From NCBI GenBank assembly GCA_016808115.1, contig JAEQBH010000293.1, positions 1-64,000 on the forward strand: a stretch of 64,000 nucleotides of DNA, read 5' to 3'. The translations under genes and the position numbers were made by a program. The notes beneath the pieces are model-generated. The model saw nothing but the letters and a program-made list of their open reading frames with translations. It made no database searches and was not told the origin of the DNA. This stretch comes from Tetrastigma voinierianum. Its lineage: Eukaryota; Streptophyta; Magnoliopsida; Vitales; Vitaceae. Shown in pieces: positions 56,600 to 64,000 of the stretch (positions are counted from its first letter, which is position 1; each line of letters begins with the position of its first letter).

Positions 56600-56880
56600 A
56601 AAATGAGGGAAAAATAAATTTTACTAAATTTATTTGATGAGAATTGAAGAAAATAATTTTCTAAGATTTTACAAGTGGTAAAATTGAAGAAAATGGGGAG
56701 AAAATAAATTTTATAAATTTATTTGAGTGGAGAAAAAAATTCGGTGAAAAAGCTGGGGAAAGGAAAATAAATTTTATAAATTTATTTAGTTATGAATGAG
56801 AAGAAAATAAATTTTCTAAGGTTTTATATGGTGTGAAATTGAAGAAAATGAAGAAAAGAAAATTTATTTGAGTGTTAAAG
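56600..56880. repeat. Repeats of near-palindromic AAATAAATTTTATAAATT
   Basis: The word AAAATAAATTTTATAAATT followed by TATTT occurs at about 56,702 and 56,765, with variants near 56,609 and 56,803, separated by 'gaagaaaat' sequence. It is self-complementary over about 20 bases apart from one base. Confidence 0.75.
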
Positions 56881-57056
56881 AAAAAAAAAATGATTTTTAG
56901 TGGTTTTGTCATTTCCGAGATTCTTGAAATAGTGAACAATAAAGTAATTATTATTGTTAAAATTGAAAAAAAAAGTTGTGCGAAAAAAAAATGGAATGGA
57001 GCTCAACATTTGTATTATAATAAAGATTTGTATTGCAGGAATAGTGCAAGTTTAGT

Positions 57057-57078
57057 TGCAATACAAAATTGTATTGCA
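57057..57078. repeat. Inverted repeat TGCAATACAA-aa-TTGTATTGCA
   Basis: Perfect 10-base arms with a two-base centre. Single arms (TGTATTGCAG, TTGCAATACAAAA) recur near 57,030, 57,118 and 57,143, and AATTGTATTGTGAC near 57,213, so the arm is dispersed over 200 bases. Confidence 0.85.
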
Positions 57079-57239
57079 GGTTGGAAGGCTCAAAGTGTAT
57101 TGTAAGAGATGGGAGTTGTATTGCAGAGGAGAGGGTAGTTGTGTTGCAATACAAAAGGGCCACATGTGTATTCTGAGATGGGTGGGAGGCCCAAGTGTGT
57201 CCTTGATACAAAATTGTATTGTGACGAGAGGCAGTATTT

Positions 57240-57430
57240 GGGCAAGTCTTTGGGCGTCGGCGTGCGTGCTTGTGGCAGTGCGTGGCGCGGCTGGGTCTTG
57301 GCCATTTGGGCGACCGGGCATGCTGCGACGTGTGAGCGCGCCGTGGGCGGGCGCGCGTGGGCGCGGGCGCGTCAGACCTTGGGACGGGTTTGGGCCCCCA
57401 GGCGGCGGCGCGCGGTGACCTTGGGTGTGC
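57240..57430. other. Short GC-rich island in the leader
   Basis: About 190 bases rich in GCG, GGCG and CGCG words within otherwise AT-rich sequence. No motif is recognised on either strand. It may be a captured host fragment, but nothing identifies a source. Confidence 0.5.
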
Positions 57431-58015
57431 ACTCGGTGCACTCCGGCCCTATTCGATCCGTTTTTCGGCTCGGTATTTTCCCGAGTCAATTTTTGGACAT
57501 TAGTGAGACCGGGTTCATGAACCTTTATTCATCTGAGAGTCCACCGAAATTTTTCAAAATTTTAATTAAAAATCAAATGAAATCAGTAAATTACAAGTAA
57601 ATTTTAGAAAAATAAGGTACAAAAATAAAATTTTTTGAAAATAAAATTTTGTTGAAAACAATATTTAAATGCAAAATTCATTGCGTATACACTGAGCTAT
57701 GTGTATGATTAGTGTCTCGAGGCTGTGGTTATGCCTTAGAGATACTGTATTGGATTTAACTACCGTTTGAAATCATGATTCTTGCGGTAGTTGTGTAGAA
57801 GTTATATGCATAATTAATCATTATGGAAAATGGTGAATACTAAAGTTAGGACCGATGACCTTGAGGTTGGATACGGAGCTGGGTGGTGGATTTAAGCGCC
57901 ATAGAGCTGAAACCTGGGTGGTTCATGGTTGTTAAGTCATTGGCATGTACATTTCACTAGTTAATTTGAAATGAAAGTTAAATGAATTCTTGTTGCCATG
58001 AAAATTTATTAGCAA

Positions 58016-58330
58016 ATGGCTGAGTAGAGGACGAGGACATGGGGGCGTCCATGGGTGCGAGAGTGGGCACCACCGGTGTTTGATCGGACTTTTCTGTAGC
58101 CGGGTACATGGGTATTCACGGCGAATCTTCTGCCTGTTGGTATAGTAGGTCGACGGGAAGGGTCCTAGTAACCTCCGGCGGAGGTTTGGACGTATCGTAC
58201 CTCAGGCAGTGCTACGGAGGGAATCCGTGGTGGTGGAAGCCATTGGTTCATGCGAATCGAGAAGGTGTTAAAGATAGCTGAGTTGCACCTCTAGCTTGCG
58301 GAAGCGGAATAGACTAGGCTAGCGTTCTAG
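58016..58330 (+). pseudogene. gag: Tekay gag N-terminal remnant
   Basis: The reading SRGRGHGGVHG (about 58,025-58,060) resembles the basic Tekay gag start. YLRQCYGGNPWWWKPL (about 58,200-58,248) and ANREGVKDS lie where the first gag helices should be, but are weak. The gag core expected next is absent here and appears instead at 59,555 after RT. Confidence 0.45.
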
Positions 58331-58479
58331 CTAGGAGATGAGGCCCAAATATGATGGAGGAGAGTAGACAAGGACTCCTGAGGACTGTAGAGGGCCGTTG
58401 TGGTGATTCTCCTAGGGATTAGGGCGAGAATAAGGAATGATGGGTCGAGGTTGCGAGTTAGGATCTCGGGTTCACTCAC

Positions 58480-58640
58480 CCAATGGACTGAGGAATTTTG
58501 GATGTCGGAGTTCGATGTCATCCGGGGATGGATTGGGCGTAATACGAGGATGTTCATAGGTGTGGCGCGGGAGGGTCCGCCTATCACAGCCGGGATGGTA
58601 ATCGGCCATGATCTATTTTAGGGCGGGCATGACATTTTGC
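58480..58640 (+). pseudogene. pro: Tekay protease C-terminal remnant
   Basis: MSEFDVIRGWIGRNTRMF (58,507-58,560, with one base shift from GMDW) matches the EFDVILGMDWL phrase that ends the chromovirus protease. The catalytic triad, expected about 200 bases upstream, was not found. Confidence 0.5.
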
Positions 58641-58659
58641 CGAGACGGTATCAGTGTCC

Positions 58660-59550
58660 AAGTGTCGGGGACTGATTAAGCGGGTTGGCTAGACATACCC
58701 TAGAGGACGAGGAGAGGTCAGACTTGGATCTACCTCGAGTGGTGTGCGGAAATATGTGGATGTTTTTTCGGATAAGCTACAAGACTACCTCCATAGGGAT
58801 GTAGACTTGAATTCAGGGATTACACCTGGTACTCTGCTGGGACCATCTCTATGACTCGCATAGGATGGCGCGGGTTGAGTTCAGGAGACTAGGTCCAACT
58901 ACAAGGGCTATTGAACAAGGGGATTATTCGGTCGAGCACTTCACCATGGGCGCTTGGTTAGTTGCGAAGAAGAGGCGAGACCATGTTTGTGCGTGACTAC
59001 GACGAGTTGAGCAGGGGTTCACGATTCGAATAAATTATCTCTTACCGAGGGCCAAGTGATTGTTTTGACCGAGTTGAGAGAGTGTGAGTCTACTCCAAGA
59101 TGAACCTTCTTCCAGTTACCATCAAGCGAGGTTAGGAAACGAGATATCCCTAAAGGCAGTGTTTAGGGCCAGCGTGGGCACTTTGAGTTTACGGTGATGC
59201 CCTTTGGATTGATGGCCGACGTATTCCATGGATCTCATATAGATGTTCAAACCCTATCTAGATCGGTTACATTCGTAGTCTTCGTGGATGACATTTTGAT
59301 CTACTCGGTCGGAAGTGGGAGCATGAGAATTATCTATAAGGATTGTTTTCTGGTGTTAGAGACCATTAGTTGTATGCAAAGTTCAATAAGTGAGAGTTTT
59401 AGCTTACTGAGGTGAGATTTTTGGGACACGTGGTGTCAGCATCAGAGTGTCAGTCGACCTAGAGAAGGTTGAGGCAATGATGCGTTAGGAGAGACCGAAT
59501 GTCAATCTTCGAGATACGTAGTTTATTGGGATTGGCTGGGTATTATAGGA
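58660..59550 (+). pseudogene. RT: Tekay reverse transcriptase remnant
   Basis: The linker KYVDVFSDKLQDYLHRDVDL (about 58,752-58,812) corresponds to the ...DVFPDELPGLPPxREV stretch, then ARVELRRL-like near 58,870. RKRDIPK (about 59,137) and GHFEFTVMPFGLM (59,177-59,215) lead to the active-site box FVDDILIYS (59,281-59,307). The connection MSIFEIRSLLGLAGYYRRF (59,499-59,555) ends the domain. Several frameshifts are present. Immediately after YYRRF the reading switches into gag instead of RNase H. Confidence 0.8.
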
Positions 59551-60050
59551 GATTCGAGAATGGGCTGAAGTTGTCCATTCGGAGCAGGATTGTAGGATTT
59601 CGCCTACAAGATATGTACTCCATGGTTGGGACGGCCCTGATCATAGAGAGAGAAATCGAGGCGTGGACTTTCGGGATACGGGTGTTGGTAGCTAGAGCGG
59701 TGGCTTTCTTGGATTCGGGGAAGAGGGCGAAGACACGCCGCACTGGATTGTTAGGACTGGGACCGAGGTTGAGCATAGTGGCGGGATTACCCCAAAACCC
59801 GGGGATCCCAAGACTTTGGGACAATGCGATCCGGTTAGTAGTAGGACAAGAGAGTATCTGATTCATTCCTCCGCTCCCAGTCTGGGTCGGAGGAACTTGA
59901 GTTCCAGTTCGGGGTGCTATCTGAGCCTCTCTCATGCAACAAGACAGACGCCAAAGGGGCCAGAAAAGCGGGTCAAAGCCGACAGATCAGAGTTGCGCAA
60001 CGGAAGCGTGGTGGACCTTAGGGTGGTAGACCTATTGGTTGTTGATTGTC
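59550..60050 (+). pseudogene. gag: Gag core and C-terminus, misplaced after RT
   Basis: FENGLKLSIRSRIVG (59,553-59,597) and the following ALIIEREIE match the end of the Tekay gag domain (compare FEDGLKLSIRSKIVG at 18,850-18,800 on the minus strand). A Ser/Gly-rich tail and a Lys/Arg-rich piece (to about 60,050) fit gag C-terminal sequence. It is fused in frame to the RT connection through the shared RRF/E bases. RNase H is missing at this point. Confidence 0.65.
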
Positions 60051-60059
60051 AGGTTTGAC

Positions 60060-60740
60060 ATGAATGAGTTGACAACCATCGGGTTGTCAGTAATTGAGAC
60101 CTTAGCCGAGTTGTCATACTTATTACCGACATTGGATTCGGGGCTTAGAGGTTACAAGGCCTTGTATAGCTTCAAGTATTTATGTTCTTCCCTAGGTGTG
60201 TGGCAGAGAGTTGACCTCGATAGGTCGGGATTATGAGTGAGAGATCTCCGAGATCTCCCGCTTCATGGTGGAACCGATTGCTGTCACAGCATGACATCAG
60301 CGGTTCATACCCAGAACATCGCACGGTGACCGTGTGGGTGCACTATATGGTCATTCACCACTATGGTGAGTAAAGGGGCAAAGCAATAAGGGGCTCGTAA
60401 ATCCCCTCAGGTGAGAATCCTGGGGTTAGGGTGTAAGAGACCCGGGGAGATATCCCGAATTTCTGGGTAAATGCAAGAGGCTCGAAGTGTAAGCCGAAAA
60501 GTTATGTTGCCCAAGATGAAAACACTGATTACCCAAGCATCACGCAAATCCTAGAGTCGCGGATAGGAGCCCAAGACTGAGGTTTAGATACCCCTTTGGA
60601 AATCAAGATTGCGTTGCCGAGCTAGCAAGGCCAACACGTCATGCATGGCATGGGATTGAGCGATGTTCACGGATTCGTCGCGGATTGTGACCTTGGAGAG
60701 GTGCCAGCGCTACACACCGCTAAAGGGTCAGTAGGTTACG
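60060..60740 (+). other. Unassigned part of the Tekay internal region
   Basis: No domain is recognised with confidence. It should hold RNase H and the front half of integrase in a normal element but neither the RNase H Asp motif nor the integrase zinc-binding motif is seen. GAGATCTCC is directly repeated at 60,241-60,258. Confidence 0.4.
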
Positions 60741-61275
60741 TGTGTATGGGATTATATACTGGTGTCGAGGGCAAGGTCGCGAACATGTGTCCTAGGATCA
60801 GATAAGGGTAGAGGATTGACGCCTCTATGAATTCGCCTACAACAACAAGGCACGCGAGGTACGAATGGCACCATATGAGGCATTGTATGGGAGGCCATGA
60901 GGTCAATGCGATGGACTGTGGTGGGGAGAGAGATCCATCACTAAGTTCGATTTTATTGTAGACACCTCTGAGAAGGTGAGCTTGATACGACAACGTCTCT
61001 CACGGCTCGTGAGCTAGTAGAAGAAAGCTATGTTGATGTACCGACGCCGACCCCTAGAGTTCCGTGTTAGTGATCGCTCTCAAGGTGATGCTCAAGAGAG
61101 GAGGGTCAAGTTCGGTAAGCACCCGAGGCTATCGCCGAGATTTATCGGACCTTCTCGAGATACCGAGAGATGTGCATTGCTGCGTACCAGTTAGCGTTAC
61201 TGCCCAGCATGTCAGGTGTCCACGAGGTGTCACGCCTCCATGTCTGAAATTATACTCCGATCCAAATTTCATGTG
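60740..61275 (+). pseudogene. IN: Tekay integrase C-terminal remnant
   Basis: LYEFAYNN (about 60,820-60,845) and MAPYEALYGRP (about 60,865-60,898) are the signature end of the chromovirus integrase core. FDFIVDTSEKVSLIRQRL (about 60,950-61,003), RRRPLEF (about 61,042), KVMLKRGG, PRFIGPS (about 61,136) and the later VSRLHV-like segment form the GPY/F region. The pieces are in at least three frames. Confidence 0.7.
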
Positions 61276-61279
61276 GTGG

Positions 61280-61500
61280 ATTGCATGCATTGAGATTGAC
61301 ATGGATGAGTGGTCCCGCTTGCTGGACCAAGCAGTGCATTGTTGATAAACGTGATCAAGTTTTTGCATCGAAGACCGAGTTAGTGAGAGGCTATGGCGTG
61401 CACTGTGGAGTGGAGGAGTCAACGGGAGCCAAGGACACGATGGGCCACCTATCCTTCTATTTAGGGATGAAGGCATGGTTAGGTCGCGAAGATTCAATGA
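61280..61500 (+). pseudogene. Tekay chromodomain remnant
   Basis: IEIDMDE and LLDQ (about 61,290-61,333), KRDQVFASKTELVR (about 61,346-61,391), HCGVEEST (about 61,399-61,422) and a final DEGMV-like acidic segment (about 61,467) match the chromodomain after chromovirus integrase, including the VEE-T-W end where Trp is lost. The domain is thought to guide insertion to heterochromatin. Damaged by frameshifts. Confidence 0.65.
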
Positions 61501-61582
61501 CGCATTTACATGCATGGTAGAGTGCATGTTGCATATGCATGTGTTTGATAATGATCGTTTTGAATTTCGGGACAAAATTCCT

Positions 61583-61598
61583 TTTAAGGAGGGGAGAA
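61583..61598 (+). other. Polypurine tract of the scrambled Tekay element
   Basis: TTTAAGGAGGGGAGAA directly before the LTR start TGTAAGACCC, preceded by CGGGACAAAATTCC. Same design as the minus-strand PPT at 14,841-14,857. Confidence 0.85.
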
Positions 61599-62107
61599 TG
61601 TAAGACCCGAGAAATTCCAATTTCCGGAATAAGGGCAAAATCGTAATTTCGATTACAAAATTATAATTTCTGCTAAAAATCTAATTAATTCTAGATCCTG
61701 ACGACGAAACGGATTGCACCGCTGAATAGTCTCACGAATCTAGTTAGCACGTAAAATCTGGTAATTTTTCGGACACTGAGTCAAGATCGCCGAGGCATCG
61801 TCAAAAGTCAGAAATGATTTTTCGATGCGACGAAAGGCACATATAGTATGTACTCATGTACCATAAGTGGTATTAGTAGAGAAATGATGAAAATAGACTG
61901 CCGAGGTAGTGCCTAATGTCAAAACTGGAGAAAGAAATGAATTAATTAAATTAAAAGGATTAAATGAATAAAGGACAATGAAGCCACAAAGACTATCTTC
62001 ATTAAATCAAAAGCTAAGAGGGAAAAACAAGTGGTAGGGGATGTGAGGACTCAGTGAGCCAACACGATGCTTTTTTAGAGAGAGGATGTCCTCCTTCTCT
62101 CTAGAAT
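61599..62107 (+). repeat. 3' LTR of the scrambled Tekay element, first part
   Basis: Matches 54,111-54,640 closely, ending at 'cttctctctagaat', after which the 5' LTR copy continues 'atcgg' but this copy enters an Athila LTR. The remainder lies beyond the window. Confidence 0.85.
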
Positions 62108-62454
62108 TGATTAGTGCCCAAAGAGTGCTATTTTGAACCCTATATTAGATAGGTTTTGAGTGCTTTTTGTGCATTAATCATGTCATTTATACCAATTGAA
62201 GTGGTCTAGTCTTCTTAGTAACACTTATGCCATTTAGAGGGTATTTTTGGTTGTTTTGCAGGTGTTTGCGCACTTTTGGAGTCCAATCTCGAGTCAAATG
62301 ATGAATCATAAAGTCGAATTCAAGTCTCACCATCAACTGCAAATTTCAAGAATCAATGAGAAAACAAAGGCAAAGTGAAGAAAATTAAAATGCGCTTGAA
62401 GGTCGATGAAAAGTGAAAACAAGGATCAACAATGTGATAATTTTCACAGAAAGT

Positions 62455-62710
62455 TTGCGGTAATTTAGCTTAAGATCAAGCGAAAATTTCGCAACCTTAG
62501 CAAAATCTTTCACAACTCCAAGCGAAATGCCAAATTTCGCTAGACCACCCAAATTCTCGCTAGCACTGCTCTCAGCGAAAATAATTGATTTCGTTTCACA
62601 AGAATCGCTAGCTTAATAAATTCTCGCTAGCCAGCGAAATTGTCCACCCTACCGAATTTTTGTTCGCTAGACTGTTGATTTCGCTAATTAGCGAAATCTC
62701 TTTAGCCTAG
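62455..62710. repeat. Cluster of TTTCGCTAGC-like motifs in the LTR
   Basis: ATTTCGCTAGA, TCTCGCTAGCA, ATCGCTAGC, TCTCGCTAGCC, TTCGCTAGA and inverse forms AGCGAAATT and AGCGAAAAT recur at 15-40 base spacing. They are the same words as in the internal region of the nested Athila element at 35,080-35,560. Confidence 0.7.
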
Positions 62711-62841
62711 CTTAAAATTGGATGCCTGGCCATGCTTTGTAATTAATGCCAAACCGCCTCCAAACTTGGTGTATTACTTAATTGTCCTATAACTTAGCCA
62801 GGTTGATAGGTTTTTTTGGTATTTTCATACCTTGAGGAGGC

Positions 62842-62849
62842 CTATATAA
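62842..62849 (+). promoter_or_regulatory. TATA box of the Athila LTR
   Basis: CTATATAA within GGCCTATATAAGCCCC, 735 bases from the LTR start and 80 bases before the poly(A) signal. This is the expected U3/R arrangement for an RNA polymerase II LTR promoter. Confidence 0.65.
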
Positions 62850-62927
62850 GCCCCTCTTGTTTTGTAACCTAAGTAACATTTTTTGGGAGCAACAATCTGT
62901 GGAGAAGATATTTTGTAAGTTTTTGTA

Positions 62928-62933
62928 AATAAA
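62928..62933 (+). terminator. Poly(A) signal AATAAA of the Athila LTR
   Basis: AATAAA in TTTTTGTAAATAAAGTC, about 80 bases after the TATA box and followed by T-rich sequence, consistent with a compact R region. Confidence 0.55.
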
Positions 62934-63849
62934 GTCTTTTATTTTAGGTTTTACTTTTCTCTCTTCTCTCTCCTCTTTCTCTCCTTTTCTACGGCAAACA
63001 CCCCCTTTAAGGGATGACAACTCAAGAGATGTTGGCTGCTCTCTTTAGCAGTTGAAGCTAGCTTGGTGGTGGGCATATGCATGTTGTCCTCTTGTACTAA
63101 AAGCTAAAGGTAGTGTATTTATGGCCCTTATATTTTCAAAAACATGGTCGCATAACATTGAATATCATTAATTTGGCCACTTCCATGCTTTAGAATCCAA
63201 AGTATATTCAAGTGAGAGAGGTAATTGATTCTTTAGATGGTCTTACGAAATTCTAAAATGATATTTATATGTTAGGTTTCTAAATTAGGCTGCATAGCAT
63301 TTAATGTTATTGATTTGGCCAATACCTCCATGCTTTAGGACTGTGATTCTTTTAGATGACCCTACGAGCCTCCGAGATGATATTAAATGTTAGGTTTTAA
63401 ACAAAGAAGGGAATATAACTACATTACTCACCGTATTAACTCAAATAGGAGTTGTTTCATGGGTGAGGTTTGGTTAGTTAAACATAGATCCGGTTATGCT
63501 GTGGACTATAGGTCGTTGTCATAACGCGAGGATAAACCCGAGGAAACTTGTTTCGCCTCTAACTTGCCAAGTTAGTGACCTAATTCTTTCAAAGTTAACT
63601 TTCTCACCTTTAACTTCGCTTACAATTCCCTCGCTTTCAACCCATCACCGCTTTTGAAACACAATTCCAAAAAGTCCAAATAGAAAGCCTTACCTTTCAC
63701 GCACCGATGTAAACCATTTTTAGGATGAAAACCCATCCCCGTGTTCGACCTCCTAGACTACTATACCGGGCAGTAGCTGACTACGCAAAGAGTAGGAACT
63801 AGGTGTATATAAATTTTGTTGATTTTAGCTCAGCCATCAGGCACGACCA

Positions 63850-63870
63850 AATTGCTACGCCGGACGGTGC
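63850..63870 (+). other. PBS of the Athila element (tRNA-Asp type, damaged)
   Basis: AATTGCTACGCCGGACGGTG stands where Athila has AATTTGGCGCCGTTGCCGG. The downstream GGTGCCAAC and leader agree, but several bases are lost or swapped. Confidence 0.6.
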
Positions 63871-64000
63871 CAACTACTAATGGTAAGTCAAGAGTATTTG
63901 TGATCCACATCACAAGTGAAGGTAACCTTTACCTTTTTGCAACTTTCGCCGTGAACCGCCAGCTTTTAGCAATTAGCGTGAATCGCATCGCTTTCAGCTT

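Larger units (their letters stand above)
56220..58015 (+). other. Unusually long leader between PBS and gag
   Basis: About 1.8 kb without a recognised domain. It includes TG-rich sequence, an AT-rich repeat block (56,600-56,880), a palindromic TGCAATACAA block (57,020-57,235) and a short very GC-rich stretch (57,240-57,430). Open stretches of up to 153 codons in the GC-rich part on both strands follow from composition. Confidence 0.6.
54111..62107 (+). mobile_element. Tekay-type chromovirus with scrambled internal order
   Basis: 5' LTR from TGTAAGACCC (54,111), PBS at 56,209, long leader, gag start, protease end, RT, a gag core in the wrong place, integrase, chromodomain, PPT (61,583-61,598) and 3' LTR from TGTAAGACCC (61,599). 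The 3' LTR is cut at 62,107 by an Athila element, so the right end and any target duplication lie beyond the window. The first 500 bases of the two LTRs are very similar (for example 54,365-54,500 versus 61,845-61,980), so the insertion is comparatively young. Confidence 0.82.
62108..63849 (+). repeat. Athila-type 5' LTR, third subfamily (about 1.74 kb)
   Basis: It begins TGATTAGTG and ends ...GCACGACCA before AATTGCTACGCCGG. It contains a TATA box, a poly(A) signal, a cluster of TTTCGCTAGC-like motifs (62,455-62,710), a pyrimidine tract (62,950-62,990) and 'ccccgtgttcgacctcctagac' near 63,737, which corresponds to the 'ggatcgaacacagggatg' region of the other Athila LTRs. Confidence 0.78.
62108..64000 (+). 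mobile_element. Athila-type element, 5' end (truncated by window)
   Basis: LTR start TGATTAGTGCCCA at 62,108, LTR end near 63,849, then a damaged PBS and leader to the window end. It is inserted into the Tekay 3' LTR after 'agaat'. The first 60 bases of the LTR match the other Athila LTRs (TGATTAGTGCCC..GAACCCTAT), but the rest is different, so it is a third subfamily. No coding sequence is inside the window. Confidence 0.8.

Noticed and set aside
57052..57600. Overlapping open stretches of 145 codons (minus) and 153 codons (plus) in the leader
   Set aside because: They arise from the GC-rich, stop-poor composition; the reading is Arg/Pro/Gly-rich on both strands with no known motif or gene signals.
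61129..61638. Longest open stretch in the window (169 codons, minus strand)
   Set aside because: It lies antisense to clear integrase and chromodomain fragments and reaches into the LTR; no domain is visible in its own reading.
1..64000. tRNA, rRNA, organelle or bacterial genes, and host plant exons
   Set aside because: No cloverleaf-type or rRNA-like conserved sequence and no non-transposon protein domain was recognised on either strand; TGGTATCA and TGGCGC-type sites are retroelement primer sites, not tRNA genes.

Overview
The window looks like intergenic, repeat-packed nuclear DNA of a flowering plant. I found no credible host gene, tRNA, rRNA or CRISPR array. Nearly everything recognisable is a decayed retroelement: Ty3/gypsy LTR elements of three plant lineages (Tat, Tekay chromovirus, Athila) plus one endogenous plant pararetrovirus (Caulimoviridae). 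All lineage calls come from reading translated fragments and LTR/PBS/PPT landmarks by eye; no database search was run. Almost every coding region is broken by stops and small indels, so genes are given as pseudogenes with approximate limits. The species cannot be named from this sequence.

Layout. 1-5,180 (+): body of a Tat-lineage element with gag, protease linker, RT, RNase H and integrase in order. 5,180-10,430: sequence without recognisable genes (a purine-rich tract and faint repeats), possibly the 3' part of that element. 10,785-47,194 (-): one Tekay chromovirus split open by later insertions. Its 3' LTR is 10,785-14,839, its coding region (chromodomain, integrase, RNase H, RT, gag) is 14,950-19,395, its PBS is near 22,980, and its 5' LTR lies in two pieces, 22,987-24,720 and 46,044-47,194. 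A plus-strand LTR of the same general kind (about 19,693-22,740) sits in its leader.

The gap in the 5' LTR (24,721-46,043, -) holds a striking Athila block: five LTRs repeated head to tail at a 1.92-1.98 kb period, each separated by the same 0.65 kb of 3' non-coding sequence, then one longer unit with gag, protease, PBS and a closing LTR. A second complete Athila element (32,234-38,388) is nested in the array and flanked by a CCACT duplication. Neither Athila copy retains RT, RNase H or integrase.

47,195-54,110 (+): endogenous pararetrovirus with the order capsid, movement protein, protease, RT, RNase H, the domain order known from cavemo-/solendoviruses. It is interrupted by a solo Tekay-type LTR (48,114-50,564) flanked by perfect TTTAT duplications. 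A short AT-rich stretch at 10,436-10,784 may be the other side of this viral copy, which would make the virus the oldest host of the nest. 54,111-62,107 (+): another Tekay element with 5' LTR, initiator-Met PBS, long leader, scrambled gag/RT order, integrase plus chromodomain, PPT and 3' LTR. That 3' LTR is itself interrupted at 62,108 by an Athila-type 5' LTR with TATA box, poly(A) signal and PBS, running off the window end.

The best candidates for something unusual are the tandem LTR array with its constant junction, the pol-less Athila copies, the capsid-first pararetrovirus, and dense short palindromes (TGTCGCGACA in Tekay-type LTRs; GCTAGCGAAA-like in Athila). Patchy similarity between copies suggests that part of the indel damage may be uncorrected long-read consensus error rather than biology.
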